A DNA stretch of 64,000 nt, taken from NCBI RefSeq assembly GCF_029168945.1, contig NC_083608.1, forward strand, positions 18,680,136 to 18,744,135, read 5' to 3'. The first letter of the stretch is position 1, and every line of letters starts with the position of its first letter. Shown here one piece after another: positions 10,722 to 21,886 of this stretch. The notes below the pieces were generated by a model. That model worked only from the letters and a program-made list of their open reading frames with translations, was not told where the DNA came from and ran no database searches. The position numbers and the translations under genes are program-made. The stretch is from Cannabis sativa. Lineage: Eukaryota > Streptophyta > Magnoliopsida > Rosales > Cannabaceae.

Positions 10722-10974
10722 AAACGACACGTCGTTTGTTAAAAACAACGTGTTATTTGCAGAAAACGACGTGTCGTTTGCAACTTTATTCATGCAGTTG
10801 TCGTTGTGTGGAAACGACATGTCGTCTTTCACATTGTGGAAAACGACATGTCGTTTTTCGTCTTATGAAGCAGCCCGTGTAAACGACGTGTCGTTTTTCT
10901 ATGCATTTTCAGTCCCCTTCAGGTTGGCAGAAACGACGTGTCGTTTTGCTTTTTGCAAAAACGACATGTCGTTT
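10722..10974. repeat. cluster of eight 16-bp palindromes AAACGACRYGTCGTTT
   Basis: Copies start at 10722, 10743 (degenerate), 10764, 10812 (one mismatch), 10841, 10881, 10931 and 10959. Six are exact to AAACGACRYGTCGTTT. Spacing varies from 21 to 50 bp and the spacers are unrelated, so this is not a simple tandem array. The core GACGTGTC has the ACGT centre used by plant bZIP proteins. Palindrome clusters in LTRs or leaders are known from Sireviruses with a different sequence. Confidence 0.9.
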
Positions 10975-11704
10975 ATACAGTGTGATTTTTCAAAAAAAAA
11001 AGGGGAAAAATTCCGAATTTTTATAAATTTTTTATTTATTTGGAATATTAATTATTTTCCTATTTTTGTGTTAATTTAGTCAATAAATTGCATTTAGTTA
11101 ATTTTTCATATTTGTTTTATACATATATCTAGTATAAATTGAAAATGGAAATTTGTTTAATTTGGTAATTTATTACATGATTTATTTAGGCATGTAAAAA
11201 TTGTGCTAATTTGTGAATTTAATTATATATTACCAAATTTATGCAATTTATTGTCTAAATTAATTTTGAAAAATCTGCCATTAATTTCATATTAAGGAAT
11301 TAGCATTTAATTAATTATCATACATTAATTGTATTAATTTGACAAATTTATGTTTAATGCAATTAATTTAGATTTGTATGATTTAAATGCTATACATAAA
11401 TTTTTTTTATAGTGCTAGATATATTTAGAAATATTCAAACATTAAGATAGGTTGAATATTTTATTTAGCAATGAAGTTTCATAAAACTTCATAAAATTAT
11501 TCATAAAACTTTATAAAATGAATAAAATATGAATAAAACGTAAGTAATTTTGTGGTTTGACTTAAGAAAACATGAACCTGGGACAAATGCTCATATCTAG
11601 AACGGTTTTTAATGATCTTCGGACAACCACACTAGCTAGGAGCACTAATCTCAGTGATTGTCTATTATGTTAATAACGAAATTACTTTTAAGTAGAGCCC
11701 AAAA

Positions 11705-12520
11705 TATAATTTTAAATAATTAGGGAGTAGCCAGAGCATCTTTAATTATATAAAATTATATATTAATTAAAATTCACCTTAATGGACAAAACTTGTAATT
11801 AATTACATAGGTATAATAATTTTACCCCACAGGGATTTTATTATATTTGTATAATTAATTTGGATAACATGTTAAATTAAATTCACTTAATTTACCCCAC
11901 AGGGAGTTATGGGGATTTAATTTAATAGTGTTATCACAAATTTAATTAAAGATAGATAATAAACCTTCATTTTCCTAAACTAATTGTTTAATTAAATCTA
12001 TCATAAGGTTCATCTAATTTTATTAAATTTAAAATTTAGCCCACAGGCAATTTTGGATTTAGTAAAATTTTAATCTTCAGTTTATACTTTGGTGTCTAGT
12101 GAACCACATAATTTTAAATAATTAGGGAGTAGCCACAGCATCTTTAATTATATAAAATTATATACATTAAGTGGATCAAGATCACATAATTGACATGAAT
12201 TATGTGAACATAATAATCTTACCCTACAGGGATTTTATTATATTTACATAATTAATATGTTAAATTAAATTCTCTTAATTTATCCCACATGGAATTATGT
12301 AGATTTAATTTAATAATTTTATCATAAAGTATAAAATTTTGAAACATTTATAAATAATTAAGTGTTTCATACCTTTCATTAAGATAGAAATGTTAAACTT
12401 TAAGTTTTTCATAAATTGTGTAAATCTATCATAATCTATATCTAAATCTAATCTTATTAAATTAAAAATTTAGCCCACAGGCAATTTTTGTTTAATAAGA
12501 TTTCATATTTAAGCATGTTT
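11705..12520 (+). repeat. imperfect tandem duplication of about 400-430 bp
   Basis: Two copies share AATAATTAGGGAGTAGCCA near the start (11710s and 12112s), then a CCCTACAGGGATTTTATTAT-like block and the closing GCCCACAGGCAATTTT (12039 and 12473). The offset is 402 bp at the left and 434 bp at the right, so the copies have gained indels since duplication. Confidence 0.75.
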
Positions 12521-13723
12521 ATTCATTGGTAAAAACATGATTCATTTAATCCTCAAAACTATATATGTAATTTTATTACATCACTATTCATAAAATTTTA
12601 CGATATAAGTAAAAATTTCTAAAATTTATTCTGATAACTTCGTCTAGAATATATAGTTTTTACTGTATAATTAAGAAAATTCAATCACATTTTATTATCA
12701 CCAATAAATTTTTAATTTATTATGTATGAATTAATTCTAATTTAGTTAATGTGATTATTAACACATAGTGGATTATTTTAGATTGCAATTCGACATTCAT
12801 AATTTCTTGCAAGGTTTACAAATAAATCTAAGAAAGTCAGTAGCTGTGAGCAAATCTTATCCACAGACAAGATAACTTCTCACATTTAGAAGTTTAAGGA
12901 ACAGGCAATATAGTAGTGCCTTTGTTTTAAAATTAGCAAAGACCTTTATGTTCCAAGCTTCTTTTGAAACTTGATTTAGACACATTTAAAGGTCTTTACT
13001 ATAAAATGATGTCACTCATAAAGATATGCAATTCAATCTGACAATAAGAAATGTGTTATCAATAAGAATTCTTCTACATTATAGCACCAAAGATTATGGA
13101 ACATATCTCCATAAATAGAATAAATGTTAGTAAATGGTGGGGATATTCATTACACTTGATTTGATTTCCTGAATTAATTGTCAAAATATTCTAACAATTA
13201 ATGTGGCACATATACTGTAACACCCTAACTAGCATAGGCGTATTACGTGATTTTTAAACATACTGTGCAGCTCGTTGCTAATCAACGAGGTTTATGGAAA
13301 ACGTGATTAATTAAAATTTTTGCTTTTTAATTAAACTTGTAAAATATTTATACAAAATACTCGGGATCCCGATTACAAAACTATTTACAAAAGTTTACTG
13401 TCTATACAAAATACTTGTCGCCTAGCGACTAATTACAAAAAATAGCCTCGCTGTCCCGATGATCGTACGCTCCAGGCCTAACTGCCCCGACATGTACAAT
13501 CTTCACCGGCTCGCTCACGGTCCATCAGCCCTAGCCTTGCCCTTACCTACACATAAACATAGCACTGTGAGTCGACAGACTCAGTAAGAAAAGCATAATA
13601 ATAATCATACATAAATCCTGGTCATGATCAGACGCCCATACCCCTGACCATAACCCTAACTGCCGTGTCCAACACGATACTGAGTCCTGAATGTTCATAG
13701 GGACGGTACTATTGACAAGTAAC

Positions 13724-14042
13724 AGCCTATACTCGGTCGAACTGGTCATACTCCAGCTGCTGGTCATACTCGAGCCTGTACCGATGTGTTAGAGTATCAG
13801 CCTATACTCGGTCAAACTGGTCATACTCCAGCTGCTAGTCATACTCTAGCCTGTACCGATGTGATACGTCAAATAGTACGGAACCACCAACCTAAGTATC
13901 AGCCTATACTCGGCACACTGGTCATACTCCAGCTGCTAGTCATACTCTAGCCTGTGCCGATGTGATACAGTGTCAGCCTATACTCGGTCATACTGGTCAT
14001 ACTCCAGCTGCTAGTCATACTCTAGCCTATACCGATGTGACA
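13724..14042. repeat. four copies of a ~68-75-bp repeat inside the solo LTR
   Basis: Copies start with AGCCTATACTCGG at 13724, 13799, 13901 and 13975. Each contains TGGTCATACTCCAGCTGCT followed by a second TAGTCATACTCTAGC half-unit, so the unit is itself an internal duplication. A 27-bp insertion sits between copies 2 and 3. Confidence 0.9.
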
Positions 14043-14391
14043 CAGTCGGATGGTTCGAAGCCAACATACATATCTAATGTAATCTAACAGGCTTCCTAAC
14101 ATGCACGCTAAACATGTAATCTACATATGCATACTGTTATACTAATCTTACCTCAATTCCGAGTTCAGGTGTGCCGGTCAACCTGACTGGAACTATCTGC
14201 GCGGCGAATTACACGCTCCTAAACCATAAAAATCACAACACTATAAGTGATACGCTAAATCACTTCCCGGGGACTTAAACTAGGAACTAAAAGTTTCCCT
14301 ATCGATAAAAAGCATGGCAATACCCCAAATAACATAAAAACGAGGAAAACTAGGGTTTCTGAAAATCACCCAACCGGCAGACGGGTTGTCC

Positions 14392-14462
14392 AACCGGAAT
14401 TCCGGTTCTGGAAATTTTCAAAGCCCATCTGGAATTCCGGATGCACAACCGGAATTCCGGTT
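14392..14462. repeat. three GGAATTCC-centred palindromes in the solo LTR
   Basis: AACCGGAATTCCGGTT is a perfect palindrome at 14392-14407 and again at 14447-14462. Between them CATCTGGAATTCCGGATG (14426-14443) is a palindrome with one mismatch. Another AACCGG-like half lies just upstream near 14372. Confidence 0.9.
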
Positions 14463-15576
14463 CCTCGCAGGCAGAATTTCAAAAATTCATAACTCAACCA
14501 AATCAAATCCAAATCACACAAAACCTTCCAGACCTGTTCTAAACATCCTATAGAACAATTCTAAAGCATCAATACAGCCCAGAAAGCACAGAATTAAAAA
14601 TCACCATGTGAGCTCCAAGCTTTGAGTTCAAACTCAAACTTGGCTAAAGCTCACTTACAAGCCTCAAAACTAGCTTAGAACTACATAATCAAGCATAAAA
14701 ACACTGCAGTAAACAAACCCATTATCATGCAATAACTACAGCCACCAAATTCTCAATTTTCACTTTGAAAACCATAGCTTTTTAACAAGAAAATTATCCA
14801 ACTAAAGCAAGAACAACTAGCATGCATTTCAACCTAACTAAACATATTTAATTCAACATTTTAAACATAGAAACAACAACAACAACTAGCAGCAGCAACA
14901 TCATCAAAATCATCCATGCATTACTCATTTTTTCATCATTTTTCAAGAAAACAAAGGAAGAGAAGCTAGAGGAAACATACCGACAACTTATGAACACTAA
15001 ATCTTGCTAAGGAAAGCTTGAATCACCAAGAAAATTGACTGGTTCTTGTTGCTCCAAGAGGGCCGAATAGAGAGAGGAAAAGAGAGAGAGTTTTCCAATC
15101 TTTTTCTAATTTTTCTAAGTTTGAAAAGAAAATGAAGTTTAATGCCACTTAACCCACTTTATTTCAGCAAAAACTTAATAAAATAAAACACATATTACTC
15201 AATTATTAAGTCCACAAAAGGACAAACTAATAATGGGGCAAAATGACCATTTTGCCCCTTCACACTAAAATCACATAAATAACACTAAAGGGGTATTTTG
15301 GAAAATTCTAAATTTCCGGCCATTCCCGACATTCCCAATGTCTAATAAACCGTCCCACACTACTAACATACTAAGTTGTGATTTTACTGAGCCAAACACC
15401 GAGTTCCATGTTACCGGGCACCGAAAATGCAAAATTATGAAAACTACTAAATGACATAAAATGCATCTCAGAATTCAATAATAACAGTATAAATAATTAT
15501 TTAAATAGCTATAAATAATTTCATAATTAAACATGATTAACTGCTAATTTCCAAATTAAACTAAGCGGTCTTTACA

Positions 15577-16369
15577 GATACTGATGGAGTATCTCACCTA
15601 TAAATATAGGGTTTCGGTCCCCGAGCTCCTCACTCATTCTGTTCATAACAGCAAAATTCCATCTAAAGAGAGTAGAAAGAGCGAGGAAGCCTGATTACCC
15701 ACATCAACTAGTTTCCTTTGCAGATCAAAGCTTATGTGGGTTTGAAGCTCAAGAATCAGTGGCTGGAGGTATATCGATCTTTCATTGCATATGTTTACGA
15801 TATGTTTATAGTTTATTTCCGCATTACATACCGTTTATATCTATGTTATTTGATATACTATATTATAGTCTAACAGGGAGAGCTATGCCACAGCCCATGT
15901 GGCATCATGACCGAGAAGTGTCATCCCAAAACACTTCTCTTCCATTGAGAAAATTTCTAGCCGAGAGGTGACATCCTTTGTTACTCCTCTCTAATTTGGC
16001 ATTTTCAAAGCTCAATGGCACATAAGCAAGTTTAAGACAAAGGGATTAACCAACTTAAACAACAATCTCAATGTTTGTGAAATATTTGATTATGAATGAG
16101 AAATTTTCGTAGATATTGATTTATTTCTATTTTTTATTTTATTGTTTAGAATGAGATGCAGGATTTGAAAGCGAGACACCCTAACATGTGGGGGATCATT
16201 AACAAATCTTAGGCCTATTAACGATAGTAATATGCTAGGGTTTAGGGGAGAGACAACTTCAGACTGAAATTTTCGTTCGTGTTCTAAGAGCTTCCCAGAG
16301 AGATTTTTTGGATTTTATAAAGCACATGAATAGGGAAAATAGATAACGATTTTAAAATATCGGCTATAG
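15577..16369 (+). other. LTR-like remnant downstream of the solo LTR
   Basis: The sequence CCTATAAATATAGGGTTTCGG (15599-15619) looks like an LTR TATA region. It is followed by a short leader and an AATCAGTGGCTGGAGGTATATCG stretch similar in arrangement to the R/U5 part of the C2-family LTR. This may be the 3' part of the LTR interrupted at 13216. A GTGGGGGATCATTAA sequence near 16190 resembles a polypurine tract. No ORF is supported. Confidence 0.35.
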
Positions 16370-16499
16370 TATTTTAAATGGTCGGAAATACTAAACGACA
16401 GTTTAAAACCGTCAGGAACACTCACTTATTTTGATTAGCGACGCTTCTCGAAAAAAACTAATTTGAGGATCAACAGAAATAGTATTTTTTGTAGTAGTG
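16370..16499. mobile_element. terminal fragment of a second CACTA-type transposon
   Basis: The fragment ends TATTTTTTGTAGTAGTG at 16499, the reverse of a CACTACTACAAAAA terminus. Subterminal GACGGTTT/AAACTGTC-like repeats lie just inside (near 16390-16420). The matching left terminus was not found, so the element appears truncated. Confidence 0.5.
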
Positions 16500-16690
16500 C
16501 GCCCAAACAAAGAGCAGGAGAATGAGAAGTGCGTAGTGGTGAGTGGTGGTCATGAGTGGTGCGTGGTGGCGAGTTTATGTGATCTTTTATAGGAGAGAGA
16601 AAAGAGAGATGAAAGGAAGATGAGAGAGAATGAGGGAAGCTAAAATAATGAGAGGGTATTTTTGAGTTTAGATAGAATAATAACATATTT
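16500..16690 (-). repeat. dispersed promoter-like repeat, copy 1
   Basis: About 190 bp starting CGCCCAAAC that matches 46804-46990 with many small differences, in the same orientation. On the minus strand it reads like a promoter and leader: TATAAAAGATC near 16583-16594 followed by a CT- and CACC-rich stretch. The two copies may come from the same DNA transposon family. Confidence 0.6.
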
Positions 16691-18111
16691 ATATTAGGGA
16701 TTATTTCACAAATACACAAAAATAATAAAAAAATTACAAAAATACGTTTGTACGAAATTTTAAATATTTTTACAATTTTTATGATTTTATTCATAAAAAA
16801 TGGTCTTTTGATGTATTTTTATTTTGTACTTTTATTAATTTGTTGTTGATTTTTTATTATTTGTATGTTATTTTTTGTTGTTGTTTTGATATTATTTTTC
16901 TGTTATTTTTTTATTATTTTGGTGTTGTTTTTATAAAATCCCGTAAAAATATAAAAAAATTTACAAAAAGAATAGTGTATTGTGTATTTATACCATATGT
17001 TTAATGAGTTGATTAAATTGGGTCCATATGTTAAATTTAAGGATGATTACCCAAATTTCCCTTGTAAAATCTAATAATTACTCCAATACTACATCCAATC
17101 TCAATTAATTTCCAAAGGCACCTATAGATACTTTTGTTTGGGCCTGTAGAATGAGTGGGTCTATTCTTCACATAGTCAGAGTTGGTTGAAATTATTGGGC
17201 TTTGGAAGTAAATCCAAGTTGTGCTGGTCTTTTCTTTGTCTTCTCACATGTCCTTTTGTGGGTAATCTCTTTAGTCTCATCTCTTACATTTTGTTTTGTG
17301 TTTTCTTTGATTATTTCAATAATAATAATTGCAAACAGTCGTTCCAGCTTATAATTTTAAAACTCTTCTACTCTATACAGTCAAATGAAAGCCTACATCT
17401 TTTTCCTTATGTTTAACTTTTGTACATAAAAATAAATCTACATAACCCCTTTCCTTAGTTATTAGTCTCTTTCTCTACAGAGTTAATTAGTGAATGAAAT
17501 TAGTATAGACAAAAGTGTATAACATAGAACCCCACTAGTCCATATCCCCTAACTCAATAATTTTTTTTTTTTTTGTTGAATAATTATGAGAATGAAAATT
17601 GGAAAACAAATTTCCTCTTTTAACCAAATAAATAAAAAGAGAAGGAAATAATTAACATTAGTCCTGGAAAACATGTAGGGATAGCATTGCTCCTTTTAAT
17701 TTCATAAACAAGAATCTCATGATTGAACAACACAAACAATCTCATAAACATTACAGGTCCCCCCCATACCTCTATCATTGCTACAAAAACTTAGCAAGTT
17801 GACCCAATAGATATCACACCAAACCTCTTTAATTTACGTACATTTTCAAATTCAATGAACCTTATTTCAATCTTTTTACTAACATTATGTTACTCCTATT
17901 ATATATTGCAAGTTTTATTGTTAAAATTCACAACTTAATTGCTTAAATTTTACGTCTCAACCCACCATTGTGCCACCTTATAATTATCTCAAAATACCTA
18001 ATAACTACTTTGTTTAACTATAAATTTCTCAATAACAGCATGTATAATAATATGATATAGTATTAATTTATTATGCTAGCTAGCTTTACTATATAGCCTT
18101 TTCAAAAAGGT

Positions 18112-18193
<82 letters not shown>

Positions 18194-19555
18194 TTATAAA
18201 TTTAGACCTTTATTGAATTACTTTGTTGAAACGTGAAAGTGATGTGTTCCAAATTAATGAAAATGGCAAGCATGCCCAAGAAATAGTATAACTATATACA
18301 AACACAGACACACGACAATCCAATATAAGTTCTCTCTTTAATTTCCACACCTAGCTAATAAGACTAATCTAACTGTAGCAGTATATATAAATATTTATAT
18401 AATTTCCACAATTAGTAATAAAATGTGACATGTATTTAATGATGAGGCTAAAGCTAGGTCTTGATTTTATTATTGATACATCCATTATTGAATAACGAAT
18501 ATGCCATAGCAGAATGAAACACTCACTGAAAGATACATACATAATATTATACATGATCATTATATATGATCTAAGTGGAGTCTCCATGTTTGTGTGATGA
18601 GCCTTTAAATTATATATATAGATATTTATTTATTTATTATAATATATACCACGTACGTACGTAGGACATCTAATGTCCATACTTTCTGAAGCACTAATAT
18701 ATATATATAGGTATATATATTTATATATATATATATACACTCCAAAATCTAAGCATCCAATTCCAGAGAAGTTACCACAAAAATCATGACCACTGTCGTT
18801 TAGAAGCCAAAAAGCATATAAATTTTGTATATCATGAATTATTATATTATATATAAAAGAAACCTCAAAAAATTTATGTGTGTTTGTGTTTTCTTTCTTT
18901 TCTTTATAAAGGTAGTTGCATGCATTGATCTAATATATATATATTATATCAATCGCCAAAAAATTGGAATGAAACAATCGTTTTCAGCCGTCGGATTGCG
19001 ATTGATTTAGATCCAACGGAGACAATATATCAATCTCTCTGGAAATGAAATTATATATCATTAGTCATTATCTCATGAAAATATATATAGAGAGTTAGTG
19101 CTCCTTTTTTTCTTTATGAATATATTAAATAACTATTCTTTTATGTTTCCTAAGTTATATTTATCTTTTGGATATATAGATATAGTATCTTCCGTGTCAC
19201 AATCCAATTACTTTTACTCAATCTTTAAAACTCAAATCAATCTACACTTCTATAGCACCCTCTCCTTAATTTGTATTGATTAATAATTAATTTATATAAA
19301 CTTTTTTCAAAAGGCTTAATTGTACAATAATTATATATATTTATATGGCTTCCTCTAATTGGTGGCTTTTTGTAAGTTTTCTTGACATGTGTTTGATTTT
19401 CTAGAAAAATGTCAAGATATTTGTGTGTGTGTGTGGTGATAAGAAAAGAAAGAAGAGTCTTTAAAAGAAAATTAAATTGAAAAAAGAAAGAGTCAAAGGG
19501 AGAGAGAAGATTGTGGTTGACGACGCTTATAACTTTGCTAGCTTAATATTATTAA
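16691..19555. other. AT-rich intergenic sequence, no gene seen
   Basis: T-rich and A-rich low-complexity DNA with many short TA runs, a CT microsatellite at 18115-18190 and short ACGTACGTACG and TATATA runs near 18650-18740. All ORFs are short, lysine/isoleucine/tyrosine-rich and unconvincing. It does not look like the retroelements around it, so it may be original intergenic DNA. Confidence 0.6.
18115..18190. repeat. (CT)n microsatellite, about 76 bp
   Basis: Uninterrupted CT dinucleotide run of about 38 units. Confidence 0.98.
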
Positions 19556-19749
19556 GAGCATTGCTATTGGGTACCAGTGGTGCCTATCTATAACATTATT
19601 AAGATGTGTTGTTTTACGATTAATTAGAGATACCTTCTAAAAGTTATTATATTAAACTATATGAGACCCGACACTAAATTACATCAATAGCGATATTAAT
19701 ACGTAAGAAAGTACTTAGTACCACTAGTGTTTTTTAATATTTCTGTATC
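19556..19749. mobile_element. Mutator-type MITE, copy 1
   Basis: A 194-bp element beginning GAGCATTGCTATTGGGTACC, with a related inverted end. It is bounded by the 9-bp duplication TATTATTAA (19547-19555 and 19750-19758). Related elements lie at 49226-49409 and 51014-51196. A 9-bp duplication and long terminal inverted repeats point to Mutator-type mobilisation. Confidence 0.75.
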
Positions 19750-21465
19750 TATTATTAATTATTATTATCACCAATATTTGCCTAACAAACTTAGTTGTTG
19801 GCATCCTGTGAACAAAGGAACGACACGTTTAGATTATATATATATGGCGATTAAAGTTTTAAATTAATATATATTTAAAAAATATTAGTATATTTTATTA
19901 ATTACAACTTGGAAAAGATTTTTCTTTTTCAACACATATGCATGCCCTTGTTTGGATAGCTAGCAAAGAAAAAACACTCAGAAAAAAAGATAATAATAAA
20001 AAAAATTAGGCAATGAATTAAAGAAGCTTTCAACTGCTATAATTTTCAGGTACACTAATATAATTATTAATTGCTAATCAATAAGTAGCAAACATTATTA
20101 GTTGGTAGGATTAGATATATAAATAGTAACCAACATATCACATTTGTTAGATATTGTTTATATAATACAATAGGTCCCAGAGATATATATACATTAGGAT
20201 ATATCGATCATGAATTATACATAAGCTTGTTTAGCATTATCATTTAATTAAATATATATGTATATATATTTGAATAATATAAATAGTACTGTTCGTTAGA
20301 AAATGTCGGCAGTTTGAAATAGAAAATTTCACTAATTAAAAGGTTTTGTTATAACTTTCAAATTTTGTTTAATTTACTTATTTAATGCCAACAAGTTGAT
20401 CGTACTACATATATTTATAAATGACTTAGCTAAACACACATTTGAAATTTTAAGTCAAGTCCACACTTTAATTAATTTGATTCATATATATATGCATATA
20501 TGTTGAGTATAATGTGTACATATATTTAATCGATACTTACCAAGGGTTGGTACAAATTCAAAAACCATTTTATACACGCCACTTGCTCAATTTCTAGAAA
20601 TACAATATACAAAAATTAAATGTGTGTGTCTATGTGTTATGCAAATTATTACCTATATATACCAGAAAATATTATTAATTATATATATTTAGTATCATCA
20701 TTGGAACCATATTATTATTTTCTCAAAATAATTATAATTACTCCACGATTTCAAAATGTGTATATATACATTGGAGTAGAGTGTAGCTAACACTAGTTAC
20801 ATAATAATAATAACTACAACCATATATAATAAAATCAAATTATTAATCATGTGAATGATAAAGGGGATAGATCGAAATTGTGTAATGAAAGAAAAGAAGA
20901 AAAAAGGGTTTAAAGATATGAATGATTATATTGATGATAAGATACATATAAAAGAAGAAGAAGAAGAAAGCTATGGGTAAGTACTCCAACGACTTTTGTT
21001 GGGTAGTATTAATTAGAGAAGGGTATTAGGGGGGGCAAGAGTGACCTAACTTGTTATCCATTCTTTCAATGGCTCCAAAGAATAATAGGAATGCATTAGA
21101 GGGTATAGCTAGGAAATACCACAAACGCCATTGGTGGTCCACTCCAATTCCACGCTTTGTTAGGCTATAGGCCTAAAAGTGTGAATCACGTGCCATTGTT
21201 GTGCCACTACACATCACTATGTATTGGTCCCTATAGCTTTATTGCCATATGAACTAAATATACATATGGTCTCTTCTTCTACAATCTTATTCCTATTGAT
21301 GTGTTTCAAGAACTTTATCTTTTTCATCATTTTTTTAAGGTGGAAGAGATTATGTAGGTGTGTTCCTCCAATATTAATTTGACTTATATAGGGTTGTTGT
21401 ATGTACATGTGTGTATATAAGTTGTTATATTATTTATAAATAATATAATATATAGATTAAATATG
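19750..21465. other. AT-rich intergenic sequence, no gene seen
   Basis: Mostly TA-rich low-complexity sequence. The segment 20980-21260 is less AT-rich, with CCAACGACTTTTGTTGG (a perfect short palindrome arm pair near 20987) and several CCAC/CAAT-type motifs. It could be a conserved non-coding segment, but nothing identifies a gene. Confidence 0.5.
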
Positions 21466-21717
21466 TGTAACAAATTAATAAATATGTGTATGATAATTTA
21501 TATTAGTACACAGTAGGTAAAAGGGTATTTATATAGCTGGACACAATTCTCAAAGGAATATTCTAACAACCCTAATTCTATAAGGATTACACAATCACAA
21601 ATTATAACAGAATTGTACATGTTAGCAATCCTGGCCAATCATTTACGTGAGTTGGTGCAAAGTAGAAGGCAGGGGACGACCGCAAATAATACATGACTAA
21701 TTTGCTATTCCTTAACA
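21466..21717 (-). mobile_element. 3' LTR of C1
   Basis: On the minus strand the tract TTTGAGGAGAGG precedes TGTTAAGGAATAGC, and the LTR ends TTAATTTGTTACA near 21466. That gives about 252 bp, a short LTR typical of many Copia lineages. A TATA box (TATATAAATACCC) reads on the minus strand near 21530. Confidence 0.7.
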
Positions 21718-21886
21718 CCTCTCCTCAAACGAAAGGGTGAACTTTTCACACCAAGTTTGTCAATAAAGAATACAAATCGAGAATGAGTGAGGTCTTTAGT
21801 CAAACAATCTGCCACTTGATCATGTGAAGAGATGTATCTCACTTTAAGCTGCCTTTAATGTACTTTGCCTCTAACATAGTGCATAT

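Larger units (their letters stand above)
10431..13215 (+). other. non-coding remnant of a probable non-autonomous LTR element
   Basis: The first 600 bp resemble the leader of a Copia-type element: T-rich sequence with one GC-rich island, similar in style to the leader of C2 at 26565-26990. The rest is AT-rich with CCCCACAGGGA and GCCCACAGGC motifs and an imperfect duplication. A GGTGGGGATATTC sequence near 13140 could be a polypurine tract leading into an LTR that is then split by the solo LTR at 13216. No coding frame survives. The assignment to a retroelement is inference. Confidence 0.4.
13216..15576 (-). mobile_element. solo LTR of a Ty3/gypsy (Tekay/Del-like) element
   Basis: On the minus strand it begins TGTAAAGACCGCTTAG and ends AGGGTGTTACA, with TG...CA ends and 5-bp terminal inverted similarity. 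Flanks are TATAC on the left (13211-13215) and GATAC on the right (15577-15581), a duplication with one mismatch. The length of 2,361 bp and the end sequences fit the long LTRs of Tekay/Del-type gypsy elements, although that lineage call is from memory. No coding sequence lies inside. It contains a 75-bp tandem repeat and a group of GGAATTCC palindromes. Confidence 0.65.

Noticed and set aside
10590..11079. ORFs with repeated NDVSF / NDMSF peptides on both strands
   Set aside because: The peptide repeats are produced by the palindromic AAACGACRTGTCGTTT DNA motif, which is readable on either strand. The irregular spacing and absence of other features argue against a protein.
13724..14042. CRISPR-like array
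   Set aside because: Direct repeats with near-identical content throughout and no unique spacers; plant LTR context.
16435..16794. 119-residue minus-strand ORF
   Set aside because: Spans a CACTA end and a dispersed repeat; low-complexity composition without domain.
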